From: Erysipelothrix urinaevulpis
Lineage (GTDB): Bacteria; Bacillota_I; Bacilli_A; Erysipelotrichales; Erysipelotrichaceae
Assembly: GCF_009828835.1 (NCBI RefSeq)
Contig: NZ_WTTB01000007.1
Location: 35,152 to 99,151 of the forward strand
Length of the DNA stretch: 64,000 bases
Reading direction: 5' to 3'
Part shown: positions 10,192-18,348 of the stretch, one piece after another
Layout: every line of letters starts with the position of its first letter
How positions within the stretch are numbered: position 1 is the first letter of the stretch
Program-made: the position numbers and the translations under genes
Notes under the pieces: model-generated
The model's input: the letters and a program-made list of their open reading frames with translations, nothing else
Told to the model about the DNA's origin: nothing
Databases searched by the model: none

Positions 10192-10221
10192 AAATAAAAA
10201 ATCCTCTCATACGAGAGGATT
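10192..10221 (-). terminator. Terminator after rpsR
   Basis: Stem AATCCTCTC / GAGAGGATT (10200-10221) around a short loop, followed in the minus-strand transcript by a T-rich tract (10192-10200). It ends the rpsF-ssb-rpsR operon. Confidence 0.85.
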
Positions 10222-10225
10222 AGTC

Positions 10226-10459
10226 TTAATTATCTGCTACGTATGGCAATAAAGCCATGAAACGTGCACGTTTGATTGCTACTGCTAATGGGCGTTGGTA
10301 TTTTGCCTTTGTACCAGTAACACGACGTGGAATAATTTTACCGTTTGCTGAAACAAAACGTTTTAATAATTCGACATCTTTGTAATCAATCGTTTTAATT
10401 TTGTTTTTTGTAAAGTAACATACTTTACGACGTGGTCCTCTAAATTTTCTAAATGACAC
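10226..10459 (-). CDS. rpsR: Small ribosomal subunit protein bS18
   Basis: Partner of bS6 on the 30S platform. The 77 residues have the typical basic N-terminus ([13 protein letters not shown]), [23 protein letters not shown] and [13 protein letters not shown]. It is the last gene of rpsF-ssb-rpsR, 24 bp after ssb. Confidence 0.98.
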   Translation of the reverse strand: MSFRKFRGPRRKVCYFTKNKIKTIDYKDVELLKRFVSANGKIIPRRVTGTKAKYQRPLAVAIKRARFMALLPYVADN

Positions 10460-10483
10460 TGCGATTCTCCTTTTCTATTTTTT

Positions 10484-10954
10484 CTAGAATGGAAGATCAT
10501 CACTTGTAATATCAAGGACTGGCTCATCATCCATTGGACTTGATGGCTCTGGATCCATTGCAAATTTTGGCGCAGGATCTTGATATGTATTTTGGGGTCT
10601 AGCATAAGATTGAGGTTGCGGTGAACCTTGTTCTCTTTGGCTTCTAGACTCTAAGGCTTGCAAAGTATCCACAATTACATCCGTAGTGTAGATAACTTTC
10701 CCAGTCTCACGATCTTCATAACTTCCAGTTTGTATTCTACCTTCCAGGCCAACTAAAGCTCCTTTAGTCAAGTAATTCGCCATGAAATCAGCTGTCTGAT
10801 TCCAAGCAACACAACTAATGAAGTCAGCTTCATCACGGTTCCCAAATTGACGGTTGCAAGCAATCGTAAAATTGACAACGGACTTACCTGTTCCAGTTTT
10901 TCTAAGCTCAGGGTCTCTTGTTAAGCGACCCACTAGTATGGTGCGATTAATCAT
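10484..10954 (-). CDS. ssb: Single-stranded DNA-binding protein
   Basis: Coats single-stranded DNA in replication and repair. The 156-residue protein has the N-terminal OB fold (MINRTILVGRLTRDPELR, FTIACNR, DFISCVAWN), a low-complexity Gln/Pro-rich linker, and the acidic C-terminal tip DDLPF that recruits partner proteins. It lies between rpsF and rpsR, the standard Firmicutes order. Confidence 0.98.
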   Translation of the reverse strand: MINRTILVGRLTRDPELRKTGTGKSVVNFTIACNRQFGNRDEADFISCVAWNQTADFMANYLTKGALVGLEGRIQTGSYEDRETGKVIYTTDVIVDTLQALESRSQREQGSPQPQSYARPQNTYQDPAPKFAMDPEPSSPMDDEPVLDITSDDLPF

Positions 10955-10973
10955 TTCTCATCACCTCTTTTTT

Positions 10974-11261
10974 TTAGTCGTCTAAACGAACAATCATATG
11001 ACGCATAACATCTTTGTTAATACGTACTAAACGATTGAATTCATTAATAGCTTCGTTTTCTGATTTAAAAGTTGTTACAACGTAATAACCTTTTTTAAAA
11101 TCATTGATTTCGTAAGCTAAGTCACGCAATCCCCACTCATCAACTTTTTCAACAGTTGCCCCGTTGTTAGTTAAAATGGCATGAAGACGTTCGATCAAAT
11201 CAGTTCTGTAGTCTTCATCTAGTGTAGGCTTTACGATGTACATGAGTTCATAGTTACGCAT
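10974..11261 (-). CDS. rpsF: Small ribosomal subunit protein bS6
   Basis: Forms a heterodimer with bS18 on 16S rRNA. The 95 residues start MRNYELMYIVKP and contain WGLRDLAYEI and GYYVVTTFKS, all typical. An almost perfect ribosome binding site (AAGGAGGTG) precedes the ATG. First gene of the rpsF-ssb-rpsR operon; its structured leader is described separately. Confidence 0.98.
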   Translation of the reverse strand: MRNYELMYIVKPTLDEDYRTDLIERLHAILTNNGATVEKVDEWGLRDLAYEINDFKKGYYVVTTFKSENEAINEFNRLVRINKDVMRHMIVRLDD

Positions 11262-11265
11262 GTGT

Positions 11266-11317
11266 ACACCTCCTTCTGGTCTAAGGCTCTTTCGAGCAAG
11301 GATAATAATTTTATCCG
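11266..11317 (-). promoter_or_regulatory. Structured leader of the rpsF operon (candidate S6:S18 control element)
   Basis: The minus-strand leader can fold a GGATAA/TTATCC stem (11300-11317) and a short GCTC-GAAA-GAGC hairpin (11284-11297) before the ribosome binding site. In many bacteria S6:S18 represses its own operon through such a leader; I could not match this one to the published consensus. Confidence 0.4.
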
Positions 11318-11324
11318 TTATTAT

Positions 11325-11353
11325 ATTATAGCAAAGCAGAGCTATGTTGTAAA
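11325..11353 (-). promoter_or_regulatory. Promoter of the rpsF-ssb-rpsR operon
   Basis: TTTACA (11348-11353) and a perfect TATAAT (11325-11330) on the minus strand with exactly 17 bp between them. Confidence 0.8.
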
Positions 11354-11390
11354 CAACTTAAGCACCCAATCTATAAATAATCAATTCATT

Positions 11391-12032
11391 TTACTTTTCC
11401 TTATTTTTTAATAAGAATCGTGTATTTCTTAAATCGCCTTCTTCAACCGCAATTTTCACATCACTAACTGCAGTAACGACATCCGAATCATCGAGTAAAT
11501 TATGACCCGCATCAATCGCTTTCGCATAACATTGAATGATAAACGACGTATTAAAGGCTTGCGGTGTTTGCAAGACAACGATATCATTCGTTTTTATTTT
11601 CTCACTGATATAACCATTTTCAACTCGACGCAGAGTACCTTTAGGGCGAATCGCTAAAACACAAGCCTTTTCTTCACCCATTCTCCCTAACAAACGGTCA
11701 ATATAATCTTTACGAATCCACGGTCTCACTCCATCATGAATCAAAACAACATCCTCAGAAACCGCAGTCAAACCAATCAAGACACTTTCCATCCGTGTAC
11801 TTGCACCCTTAACATAAACAATTTTCCCACTATCATGAGACCTCACCACACGACTCAAATCAGCAGAACTGGCAACAATGACAACTTGTTTGCAACGATC
11901 ATCTTTTAAGAAGACAGAAACTGTCTGTCCCAAGACACTCTTCTTCTCATTAAATGAAGCAAACGCCCTTTTATAACTCTTTCCTTCCGCCGCCGCATTT
12001 CCAGCAGCAACAATTAGCACTGAATAGTCCAT
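11391..12032 (-). CDS. ispD: IspD/TarI-family cytidylyltransferase, divergent
   Basis: Likely transfers CMP to a phosphorylated polyol (methylerythritol-4-phosphate for IspD, ribitol-5-phosphate for TarI). From ATG at 12032, with AGAGG upstream, it has 213 residues. The fold is recognisable from VLIVAAG at the N-terminus, VLIHDGVRPWI, VVLQTPQAFN and the C-terminal LLDDSDV. The nucleotide-binding loop is unusual: the G-x-G-x-R pattern after AAG is replaced by NAAAEGKSYKR. It is a single gene without an ispF or tarJ neighbour, so the choice between IspD and TarI is open. Confidence 0.7.
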   Translation of the reverse strand: MDYSVLIVAAGNAAAEGKSYKRAFASFNEKKSVLGQTVSVFLKDDRCKQVVIVASSADLSRVVRSHDSGKIVYVKGASTRMESVLIGLTAVSEDVVLIHDGVRPWIRKDYIDRLLGRMGEEKACVLAIRPKGTLRRVENGYISEKIKTNDIVVLQTPQAFNTSFIIQCYAKAIDAGHNLLDDSDVVTAVSDVKIAVEEGDLRNTRFLLKNKEK

Positions 12033-12076
12033 ACACACCTCTTCTTTTGTTAGTTATTCTATCATATATGTATACA

Positions 12077-12098
12077 AAAAAACAGTAAAATTACTGTT
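12077..12098 (-). terminator. Terminator between the ATPase region and ispD-like gene
   Basis: Perfect inverted repeat AACAGTAA / TTACTGTT (12081-12098), followed on the minus strand by seven T residues. Confidence 0.7.
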
Positions 12099-12243
12099 CT
12101 TTGGGACTTCTCTCTTCTTTATTATAATAACACTCTCGATTAGGGTTTGTATACATGTTTTTATTAAGACGAGCTCAAAAGACAAGTAATGTAGCAAACT
12201 AAGAATAATTATGATCGTTTTGATATCTTAAGTTCCAGCATTG

Positions 12244-12323
12244 TTATCCAGTATAATGGACAACAACCCTCATTTTCCCTCTCTTATCCATTATACTGGA
12301 CAGCGATACTCTCAATTTCAAAA
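12244..12323. repeat. Two 40-bp repeat units with an 18-bp near-palindrome (left block)
   Basis: The motif TATCCATTATACTGGACA (on its reverse strand TGTCCAGTATAATGGATA) occurs at 12245-12262 and 12285-12302, exactly 40 bp apart. The block is nearly identical to units at 13949-14028 on the other side of the ATPase gene. The region 12033-12243 otherwise holds only the terminator; nothing else is seen there. Confidence 0.8.
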
Positions 12324-12350
12324 CCTTCAACAAAATAAAAAAAGAAAGCT

Positions 12351-12515
12351 TTAACGGCTTTCTCCTTTAATGATTCTTTCAAATAGGTCACAGTACTGTT
12401 TATCGTAAGAACAATATTTTCTAATATCATTTTTAACAGTCTTTCTGATCTGTTGTTTACTATATATAACATCTAATGCTAAATCAAACTCTATATCACT
12501 ACTTATGTTTCTTTT
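12351..12515 (-). pseudogene. C-terminal remnant of a second MerR-like membrane regulator
   Basis: Minus-strand translation ending at 12351-12353 gives ...KYCSYDKQYCDLFERIIK then GESR-stop, almost identical to the end of the intact MerR gene at 14056 (KYCTYDKQYCDLFERIIK then GESR). About 50 codons are readable before an in-frame stop near 12525. The stretch 12530-12668 is AT-rich without recognisable content. With the left 40-bp repeat block this forms a roughly 200-bp duplication of the sequence at 13949-14150, so the ATPase gene is flanked by direct repeats. Confidence 0.75.
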
Positions 12516-12668
12516 GATACTTCACTCTCTTCAAACACCAAAGTATACTTAAATAAAATCAACATTCAATAAAAGCCTAACACAAAAAATATTAACCCAT
12601 TAAAAATTCGAAATTTATTTTTTCATATTCATCCATCAACCTACTAGTTTATTCTAGTTTTTTAATAT

Positions 12669-13892
12669 CTACTCTTTAATCAACCAATCAATGATATTTA
12701 AGTGACTTATTCCATCTGAATCGCTCGTAAAAGGATCTAAAGTAAGAACAAGCTTATCAAAATTATCATCGATCTCTTTTAATGACCTAAACTCTCTTTC
12801 TCTTGTTTCGGATGACGCTAAAAGATAACTTACTTGAATATACTTTCTATCGAGTCCATTTTCAACTTTCTTTTCCGCAACGAAATCGACCTCGTACTGA
12901 TTTGTTTTTCCAACAGATACTTGATACCCTCTTGCCTTTAATTCAAGAAGCACAATATTTTCTAACACTAATTCAATATCTTCTTCATTTCTTCCGATAA
13001 TTGCTTGACGCAAACCATGGTCAACGACATAATATTTTTCTTCACTTTTAAGAAATCTTTTACCTTGTATATCAAATCTCTTCAAGGGAATTATTGCATA
13101 AGCATCCACAGCATATCCCAAATAATTCACGACAGTTGTGACAGAAGCTTTTATCCCTTCATTTTTTAGATATCTTACTACCGAGTTTGCTGAGAATGTT
13201 CGACCAACATTCGCTAGTACAAAATTTAATAACCTACGAAGCAAATCCGAATCCCGAATATTCTCTCTTTCCACAATGTCTTTTAATATAATTGAGCTAT
13301 AAACATCTGTTAAATAACTCACTCTTGCTTGGTACGAAAAGTTTTGCAGAACCGGAAACGGCATACCGCCTTCAATCATAAATGATTGAAAATGTTCCTG
13401 ATTACTTTTTTCAATTCCTATTTCTTTCTTCCCTTCAAGATATTCCGTAAACTTAAAAGGGTAAATTTCAAACTGTACATATCTCCCTGCTAATAAAGTT
13501 GCTAATTCACCAGACAAAAGTTTTGCATTTGACCCTGTTAAATAAATATCAACGTTATCATTATAACTTGCTCGTAAGGAATTAATCACCTTTTCAAAGG
13601 AATCAACTTCCTGTATTTCATCTAAAAATATATATGTTTTTAGATTTTTCTTTTCTATTTCAGTTTCTAAATAAGTATTTAAGCGATGGTAATCTAGATA
13701 TTGTTCATTTTTTAATTCTTCAAAATTAATTTGGATGAACTGTTCTCTCAAAACCCCTTCTTTAAGAAGATAATCTTGAATTAATTCTAACATCATTGAT
13801 TTCCCTGATCGCCTTACACCTGATAGGACTTTAATGACCTCAGTATCGATAAACGGAATTATTTGATTCATGTATGTATCTCGTGCAATCAC
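12669..13892 (-). CDS. AAA ATPase with DUF4143 C-terminal domain
   Basis: Member of a large, mostly uncharacterised family of ATPases (AAA_14 plus DUF4143) often found in variable regions. A GTG start at 13892, with AAAGGG upstream, gives 407 residues beginning like the family (VIARDTYMNQIIPFID). Walker A is SGVRRSGKSMM, Walker B is YIFLDEIQEVD, sensor region DIYLTGSNAKLLS; the C-terminal half carries a winged-helix-like LLRRLLNFVLANVG part and a PD-(D/E)xK-like region YEVDFVAEK. The ATG-started frame to 13943 runs through the promoter and is rejected. Duplicated flanks indicate gain by insertion or recombination. Confidence 0.85.
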   Translation of the reverse strand: MIARDTYMNQIIPFIDTEVIKVLSGVRRSGKSMMLELIQDYLLKEGVLREQFIQINFEELKNEQYLDYHRLNTYLETEIEKKNLKTYIFLDEIQEVDSFEKVINSLRASYNDNVDIYLTGSNAKLLSGELATLLAGRYVQFEIYPFKFTEYLEGKKEIGIEKSNQEHFQSFMIEGGMPFPVLQNFSYQARVSYLTDVYSSIILKDIVERENIRDSDLLRRLLNFVLANVGRTFSANSVVRYLKNEGIKASVTTVVNYLGYAVDAYAIIPLKRFDIQGKRFLKSEEKYYVVDHGLRQAIIGRNEEDIELVLENIVLLELKARGYQVSVGKTNQYEVDFVAEKKVENGLDRKYIQVSYLLASSETREREFRSLKEIDDNFDKLVLTLDPFTSDSDGISHLNIIDWLIKE

Positions 13893-13908
13893 AGTATCAC
13901 CCTTTCTA

Positions 13909-14028
13909 CTATCCATTATACTGGACAACACCCCTTTAATCAAGGTCCTTATCCATCATAATGGACAACAACCCTCGTTTTCTCTCTCTTATCCATTATA
14001 CTGGACAACGACGCTCTCGATTTCAAAT
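13909..14028. repeat. Three 40-bp repeat units with an 18-bp near-palindrome (right block)
   Basis: The near-palindrome TATCCATTATACTGGACA (or TATCCATCATAATGGACA) starts at 13910, 13950 and 13990, exactly 40 bp apart. The first copy contains the -10 box of the ATPase gene. Together with the left block there are five copies. Confidence 0.85.
13913..13941 (-). promoter_or_regulatory. Promoter of the DUF4143 ATPase gene inside the repeat
   Basis: On the minus strand TTGATT and TATAAT are 17 bp apart, with the TATAAT in the centre of the first palindromic repeat. The start codon follows about 20 nt downstream. Binding of any protein to the palindrome would block this promoter. Confidence 0.65.
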
Positions 14029-14055
14029 ACTTTAACAAAATAAAAAAAGAAAGCT

Positions 14056-15333
14056 TTAACGGCTTTCTCCTTTAATGATTCTTTCAAATAGGTCACAGTA
14101 CTGTTTATCATAAGTACAATATTTTTTATTATTATTCTCAACAGTCTTTTTAATTTGGTGCTTACGATAAATAGTATCCAATCGTTCGAGTTCAGAATAG
14201 GTCGGAGCTTCTTCCAACGTATTTGCTTCAACGATATCTAAACGAAAATCATCGGTATGCAAAACCATACTAAAATCATTTTTATATTGTTTAAAAAATC
14301 CTTTATTATAGCCAACAACTATCTCATTAATTTCATTAACATTGTAAGCTGTTCCTTTAGGATTCAAGGGTCCAAAACGAACCAGAGATCCATCGTTTTT
14401 AAGGATCGTTACACTGGTTAAAAAAGTGTAAAACAAAAGAGCATTCACAACAACAAAGATTGCTCGATATTTTTTCATGAGACCTAATAAATCTTCAAAA
14501 ATCTCAAAATCTTTATCGCCAGTTAGTCGCTTCCTTAAACCAAAGAATAAGACCATTATTTCACCAATAACACTCACCAAAAAAACATAACCAAGCAATT
14601 TACTGTTCATCACGAAGATATAACTCTCACTATTTGTAAAGAGTCGTTCTTGTAAGAAGGTCATAGCAAACAGCGTAAGAAATAATAAGGCTAAACTAAG
14701 AATTATCAAAAGAAAACTAATCAATGTGTTGGATCGTTTTAAATCTTTATTTCTATTTTTAAAGTAAGTACTCCAGGTCAAGGTGATGCCCACAGTTGAT
14801 AGTAGAGCAAAGGGAACAACAACTCTCAAATCAAGAAAATCCATTAAGCCAAACGCGTTAAAGAACAAGCCCATTACAGGACCTGAATATAAAAGCGTTA
14901 TCAGTATTGTATACAGAAGACTGGGAGATTTTAGATACTCTATTTCCTCAAAGAATTCTTCATCAAGAAAATCATCGAGTTCCTCCAATAATTCGAAAGA
15001 CTCTTCCGCCACTTCAGCATAATCTTTACCCTTGATAACATCCAATAAAATTTCTTTCTTATCGTTCATCTGCTTTTCTTGTTTAAGCATTGTCTCTATT
15101 TGCTGAACCATAACTATCCATTGGCTAGGATTTTCTATAACATCTTTAATCTCGTTTAAAGAAAAAGAGAAATATCTCATCAAACGAATCATATTTAATT
15201 CACGGACATTATCATGACTATAGTTCCGATAATGGTTGTCATCACGGTCAACATGAATAAGTCCTTGAGACTCGTAATATCGAATCGTTTTATCACTAAG
15301 ACCAGTATATCGAGAAACTTCTTGTATTTTCAT
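14056..15333 (-). CDS. MerR-family regulator with a C-terminal multi-spanning membrane domain
   Basis: The 425-residue protein starts with a MerR winged helix (KIQEVSRYTGLSDKTIRYYESQG) and dimerisation helix (to about residue 110), an acidic linker, and then about six membrane helices between residues 137 and 310, ending in a Cys-containing tail (KYCTYDKQYCDLFER). Most MerR proteins are soluble and under 300 residues, so this is a membrane-bound variant, perhaps sensing envelope stress. It lies beside, and in the same direction as, a bacteriocin-type ABC transporter and has a MerR-type promoter, suggesting self-control and possibly control of the exporter. Confidence 0.85.
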   Translation of the reverse strand: MKIQEVSRYTGLSDKTIRYYESQGLIHVDRDDNHYRNYSHDNVRELNMIRLMRYFSFSLNEIKDVIENPSQWIVMVQQIETMLKQEKQMNDKKEILLDVIKGKDYAEVAEESFELLEELDDFLDEEFFEEIEYLKSPSLLYTILITLLYSGPVMGLFFNAFGLMDFLDLRVVVPFALLSTVGITLTWSTYFKNRNKDLKRSNTLISFLLIILSLALLFLTLFAMTFLQERLFTNSESYIFVMNSKLLGYVFLVSVIGEIMVLFFGLRKRLTGDKDFEIFEDLLGLMKKYRAIFVVVNALLFYTFLTSVTILKNDGSLVRFGPLNPKGTAYNVNEINEIVVGYNKGFFKQYKNDFSMVLHTDDFRLDIVEANTLEEAPTYSELERLDTIYRKHQIKKTVENNNKKYCTYDKQYCDLFERIIKGESR

Positions 15334-15348
15334 TGTATCACCATCATC

Positions 15349-15379
15349 ATTATAGAGCTTCTAGTAGGTAGAAGGTCAA
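15349..15379 (-). promoter_or_regulatory. MerR-type promoter with 19-bp spacer and operator dyad
   Basis: Minus strand: TTGACC (15374-15379), 19-bp spacer, TATAAT (15349-15354). The spacer holds a perfect dyad CTTCTA-5 nt-TAGAAG (15358-15374). A lengthened 19-bp spacer with a centred dyad is the hallmark of MerR-activated promoters. Confidence 0.85.
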
Positions 15380-15447
15380 GGTTTATTTAACAAAGACTCA
15401 ATTAACTCGAAAAGTTATTTACGTTAAAGAATAATCACATTCAAATT

Positions 15448-16083
15448 TTATTCTTTATCCATATAAACAACCGAATCTGCAATGCGTTTTAGGTCATCAT
15501 CATGTGTCACAATCATTATCGTTTTCCCTTGTGCTTTTAGTAATAAAAGTAATTCCATAACAAGTTCCTTATTTTGACCATCAAGGGACCCTGTTGGCTC
15601 ATCACAAAGAACTAAGTCACAGGGTTTTAAAAGCAGTCTCGCAATCGCTACTCGCTGTTGCTCTCCTCCAGAACATTCATATATTTTCTTTTTTTCAAAA
15701 TTTTCTAAACCAACCTTTTTAAGGGCATCTGATATTTGTTGTTTCTTATTTCCTTTGACATTCTCCAAAGCAATCCGCAAGTTGTATTCTACACTTTTTT
15801 GTTCTACCAATGCAAAGTTTTGAAATAGATAACCAATTCTATCTCTTAACAACTTTACCGCCTTGGGTGTGAAGGGTTTAGGTGCAACAGTTCCAAACAG
15901 TTTAACTTCCCCACTATCATATGTATCAAGTAAACCAATAATATTCAAAAGCGTACTTTTTCCACAGCCTGATGGTCCCATCAACAAGGTTATTTCTTGA
16001 TTATTGATACTCAGATTAATATCTTTCAATACACAATGACTACCGTAAGATTTCGATACATTACTGACAACTAAATCATTCAT
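15448..16083 (-). CDS. ABC transporter ATP-binding protein, bacteriocin-export type
   Basis: Energises the membrane protein encoded just upstream. From ATG at 16083, preceded by GGGGAGGG, it has 211 residues with Walker A MGPSGCGKSTLL, Q-loop YLFQNFAL, signature CSGGEQQRVAIARLL and Walker B LVLCDEPTGSLDG. Close to the MacB/LolD type and to the ATPases paired with DUF1430 'bacteriocin-associated' membrane proteins. It starts 1 bp after the preceding gene's stop codon, so the two are cotranslated. The longer frame to 16119 overlaps the neighbour and lacks a ribosome site. Confidence 0.92.
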   Translation of the reverse strand: MNDLVVSNVSKSYGSHCVLKDINLSINNQEITLLMGPSGCGKSTLLNIIGLLDTYDSGEVKLFGTVAPKPFTPKAVKLLRDRIGYLFQNFALVEQKSVEYNLRIALENVKGNKKQQISDALKKVGLENFEKKKIYECSGGEQQRVAIARLLLKPCDLVLCDEPTGSLDGQNKELVMELLLLLKAQGKTIMIVTHDDDLKRIADSVVYMDKE

Positions 16084-16084
16084 T

Positions 16085-18331
16085 TTAATTTCCCTCCCCT
16101 TTAAGAATACTAGCGACATTTTTGGTATGGAATGTATTGATTACAACTGAGGAAACTATCACGTCAATTGTAATTAACATCACCATAATCATTCTGAGTG
16201 AATTAGATTTCACCGATAAATAGTCAAGTTCCCAATAATCTAAACTCCCATTGTAAACTTGAATAAAAACAATGATTGTAAGTATGGACAGTGCTTGAGT
16301 AATAAACAACCATCCATATCGTTTAATGACACTGTGTCCATGAAAATACTTTGTACTTAAATCTTTTTTTCTTGATTCGATAAAACTGTACGACATCAGA
16401 TAGCTAAAGAGGGAAACAATAAATAAAGTCGTTGCGAGTAAAATATAGAAAGACACTTTACTTTGTTGTTCTTTATCATTGACCTGTGCATAAACATCCT
16501 GTGAATTTAATTTTGGTATTTGAGCAACATCTCGATTAAATCGCAATAATTCTTTTTGGAATGCTTCACCTTCTGTATTATTGTTAATGACCTTTCTCAA
16601 AGAATTATAAAATTCATTCACGACACTGTAATCGTCCACAATGACGTATAAAACTGGATCGACATAGTGGTTATGATGACCAACATAATTTGAAAACTGA
16701 GTAAAGGTACTATCAACAAAGTAGGTTGGTGAATTTTCAAATCCGTCAATTTGAATACCTTCATTTTCAAAAGAGTCTTGGGACTTTTCAGGAATAATGA
16801 TGAAGTTTTCTTCATGATCTGAAAAGTTTGTCATTGAGCTATTTTGAGTCATTGGATAATTTTCAACATGAGTTAAATTGGTTAGTCCGAATGGGTAAAT
16901 GGGGGCCTCATCACTGTACGAAACTTGCGCTGCGTAATAATCCATATCAATAAAACTCAATGATTGTGAAACAATGAATTTTTCAATGTCTTCACGATAC
17001 TTTGCTTCCCATTTTTGTATTTTTGTAAACATCTCGCCATCTAATTGAGGATAAATTGCTTGGGTAACACCTTGTAAGCCGACAGATTTTAAGTAAGTTG
17101 GATCATTCTCAATCACTTTAACGGCTTCTTTGTTTTGATTCCATGTGTTCAGGCTTAAAGCAAGAGTAATCGTAACGATGGTGACTCCTATGACTTTTAT
17201 TACTGTAGAGGTTATAAATAATGAAGACATACTGTGTTGTTTCTTTAGATAAACAATTGAATTTCTAAGATGAAAATAAGCAAATAGAAACCCCGCAACA
17301 AGAACCATCAATAAACCATAGAGCGCAATAATCAAACATAATTGTTTGATAAAAACAATTGCTAGTGGTCTAAACGAATGGACATGTATAATCCACAAAA
17401 TAACAAAGGTTAAAATAAATACAGCAAAATTGGCATAGAACTGTTTAGAATTTATTCTATAAAATATAAGACCTTCGCTATTCCCATGCACACGTCTAAC
17501 ATATATTTCTTTTACTTGTGAAACGATAACATAAACATTAACAAGCAATGCTGTTATCGCAGAGATAATAAGGAGTGAATTCGGCATTTGAAATATGGAT
17601 TCAATTGATTTATCACCAAACAGCGAAAGTTTCGTTAAGCTATCGGTCGACACTTGAGTACTATCCAAAATGAATTCTGATGTTTCAACAGTTCCTTCCG
17701 AAATAACGCCCAAAGGGATCAGTAAGTCTTGAGTTAAATCCTTTCTGGCTTGTTCAATATTATTTTCATCCACGTATAAATAAATCGATATCTGGGTATT
17801 ATAAAGTTTTGAATCATCAGAACTTAAAAGATGATTCAAGGGTAATATGTTCATAAATTGTCTATCGTAGTCATCCCGATATTCATAATAATCAGAATCA
17901 AGGTAATCAATTAAAATTGCATTCGCTTGTCCGATAACATTTGTAATCGTCCTATTTTCCGTGCGACTCTTAAACTTAATGTTATCCTCGCTAGGAATAG
18001 TATGAAACTGAAAAAGATCGTCTGTATGGTCAAAATATGCATAAACAGAAGCTGATTTTTCCATATTTTCATTGATTGTTACATGACTAATAAATCCTTC
18101 GTACTCATTTCCCTCGTAAAACTCAACGATGCGATTCTTTAACTCTTTTATATCAACATCAAGCACATGAGTTGAGATCATCGTGTTTAATTGATGAGTA
18201 TCCCCATTCACCAGTTTTTCTGCTTTAAACACCGATTGATTCACCGAATAATTTTTATTGAATGTATTCAAACTTACTAAAAACAACAATAGAGCAACCA
18301 ACGCTGTAAAGACTATGTTTAGCTTTTTCAT
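16085..18331 (-). CDS. Bacteriocin-associated integral membrane protein (DUF1430-type ABC permease)
   Basis: A 748-residue membrane protein: one N-terminal helix (about 6-22), a large external domain to about 250, four helices between about 255 and 395, a second external domain, and about three C-terminal helices from 635. This FtsX/MacB-like layout repeated in two halves is that of the DUF1430 family found with lactococcin-972-like bacteriocins. It is paired with the following ATPase gene. No lactococcin-972-like precursor gene was found nearby, so it may act in immunity or in sensing or removing antimicrobial peptides rather than in export. Confidence 0.8.
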   Translation of the reverse strand: MKKLNIVFTALVALLLFLVSLNTFNKNYSVNQSVFKAEKLVNGDTHQLNTMISTHVLDVDIKELKNRIVEFYEGNEYEGFISHVTINENMEKSASVYAYFDHTDDLFQFHTIPSEDNIKFKSRTENRTITNVIGQANAILIDYLDSDYYEYRDDYDRQFMNILPLNHLLSSDDSKLYNTQISIYLYVDENNIEQARKDLTQDLLIPLGVISEGTVETSEFILDSTQVSTDSLTKLSLFGDKSIESIFQMPNSLLIISAITALLVNVYVIVSQVKEIYVRRVHGNSEGLIFYRINSKQFYANFAVFILTFVILWIIHVHSFRPLAIVFIKQLCLIIALYGLLMVLVAGFLFAYFHLRNSIVYLKKQHSMSSLFITSTVIKVIGVTIVTITLALSLNTWNQNKEAVKVIENDPTYLKSVGLQGVTQAIYPQLDGEMFTKIQKWEAKYREDIEKFIVSQSLSFIDMDYYAAQVSYSDEAPIYPFGLTNLTHVENYPMTQNSSMTNFSDHEENFIIIPEKSQDSFENEGIQIDGFENSPTYFVDSTFTQFSNYVGHHNHYVDPVLYVIVDDYSVVNEFYNSLRKVINNNTEGEAFQKELLRFNRDVAQIPKLNSQDVYAQVNDKEQQSKVSFYILLATTLFIVSLFSYLMSYSFIESRKKDLSTKYFHGHSVIKRYGWLFITQALSILTIIVFIQVYNGSLDYWELDYLSVKSNSLRMIMVMLITIDVIVSSVVINTFHTKNVASILKGEGN

Positions 18332-18348
18332 ATTCCCCCCTAGACTAT

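Noticed and set aside
12284..12472. 62-residue ORF upstream of the left repeat block
   Set aside because: Wrong frame of the MerR pseudogene remnant; the same shadow frame occurs at 13989-14231 over the intact gene.
13893..13943. N-terminal extension of the DUF4143 ATPase
   Set aside because: It would translate through the promoter and repeat; the GTG at 13892 has a ribosome site and a family-like N-terminus.
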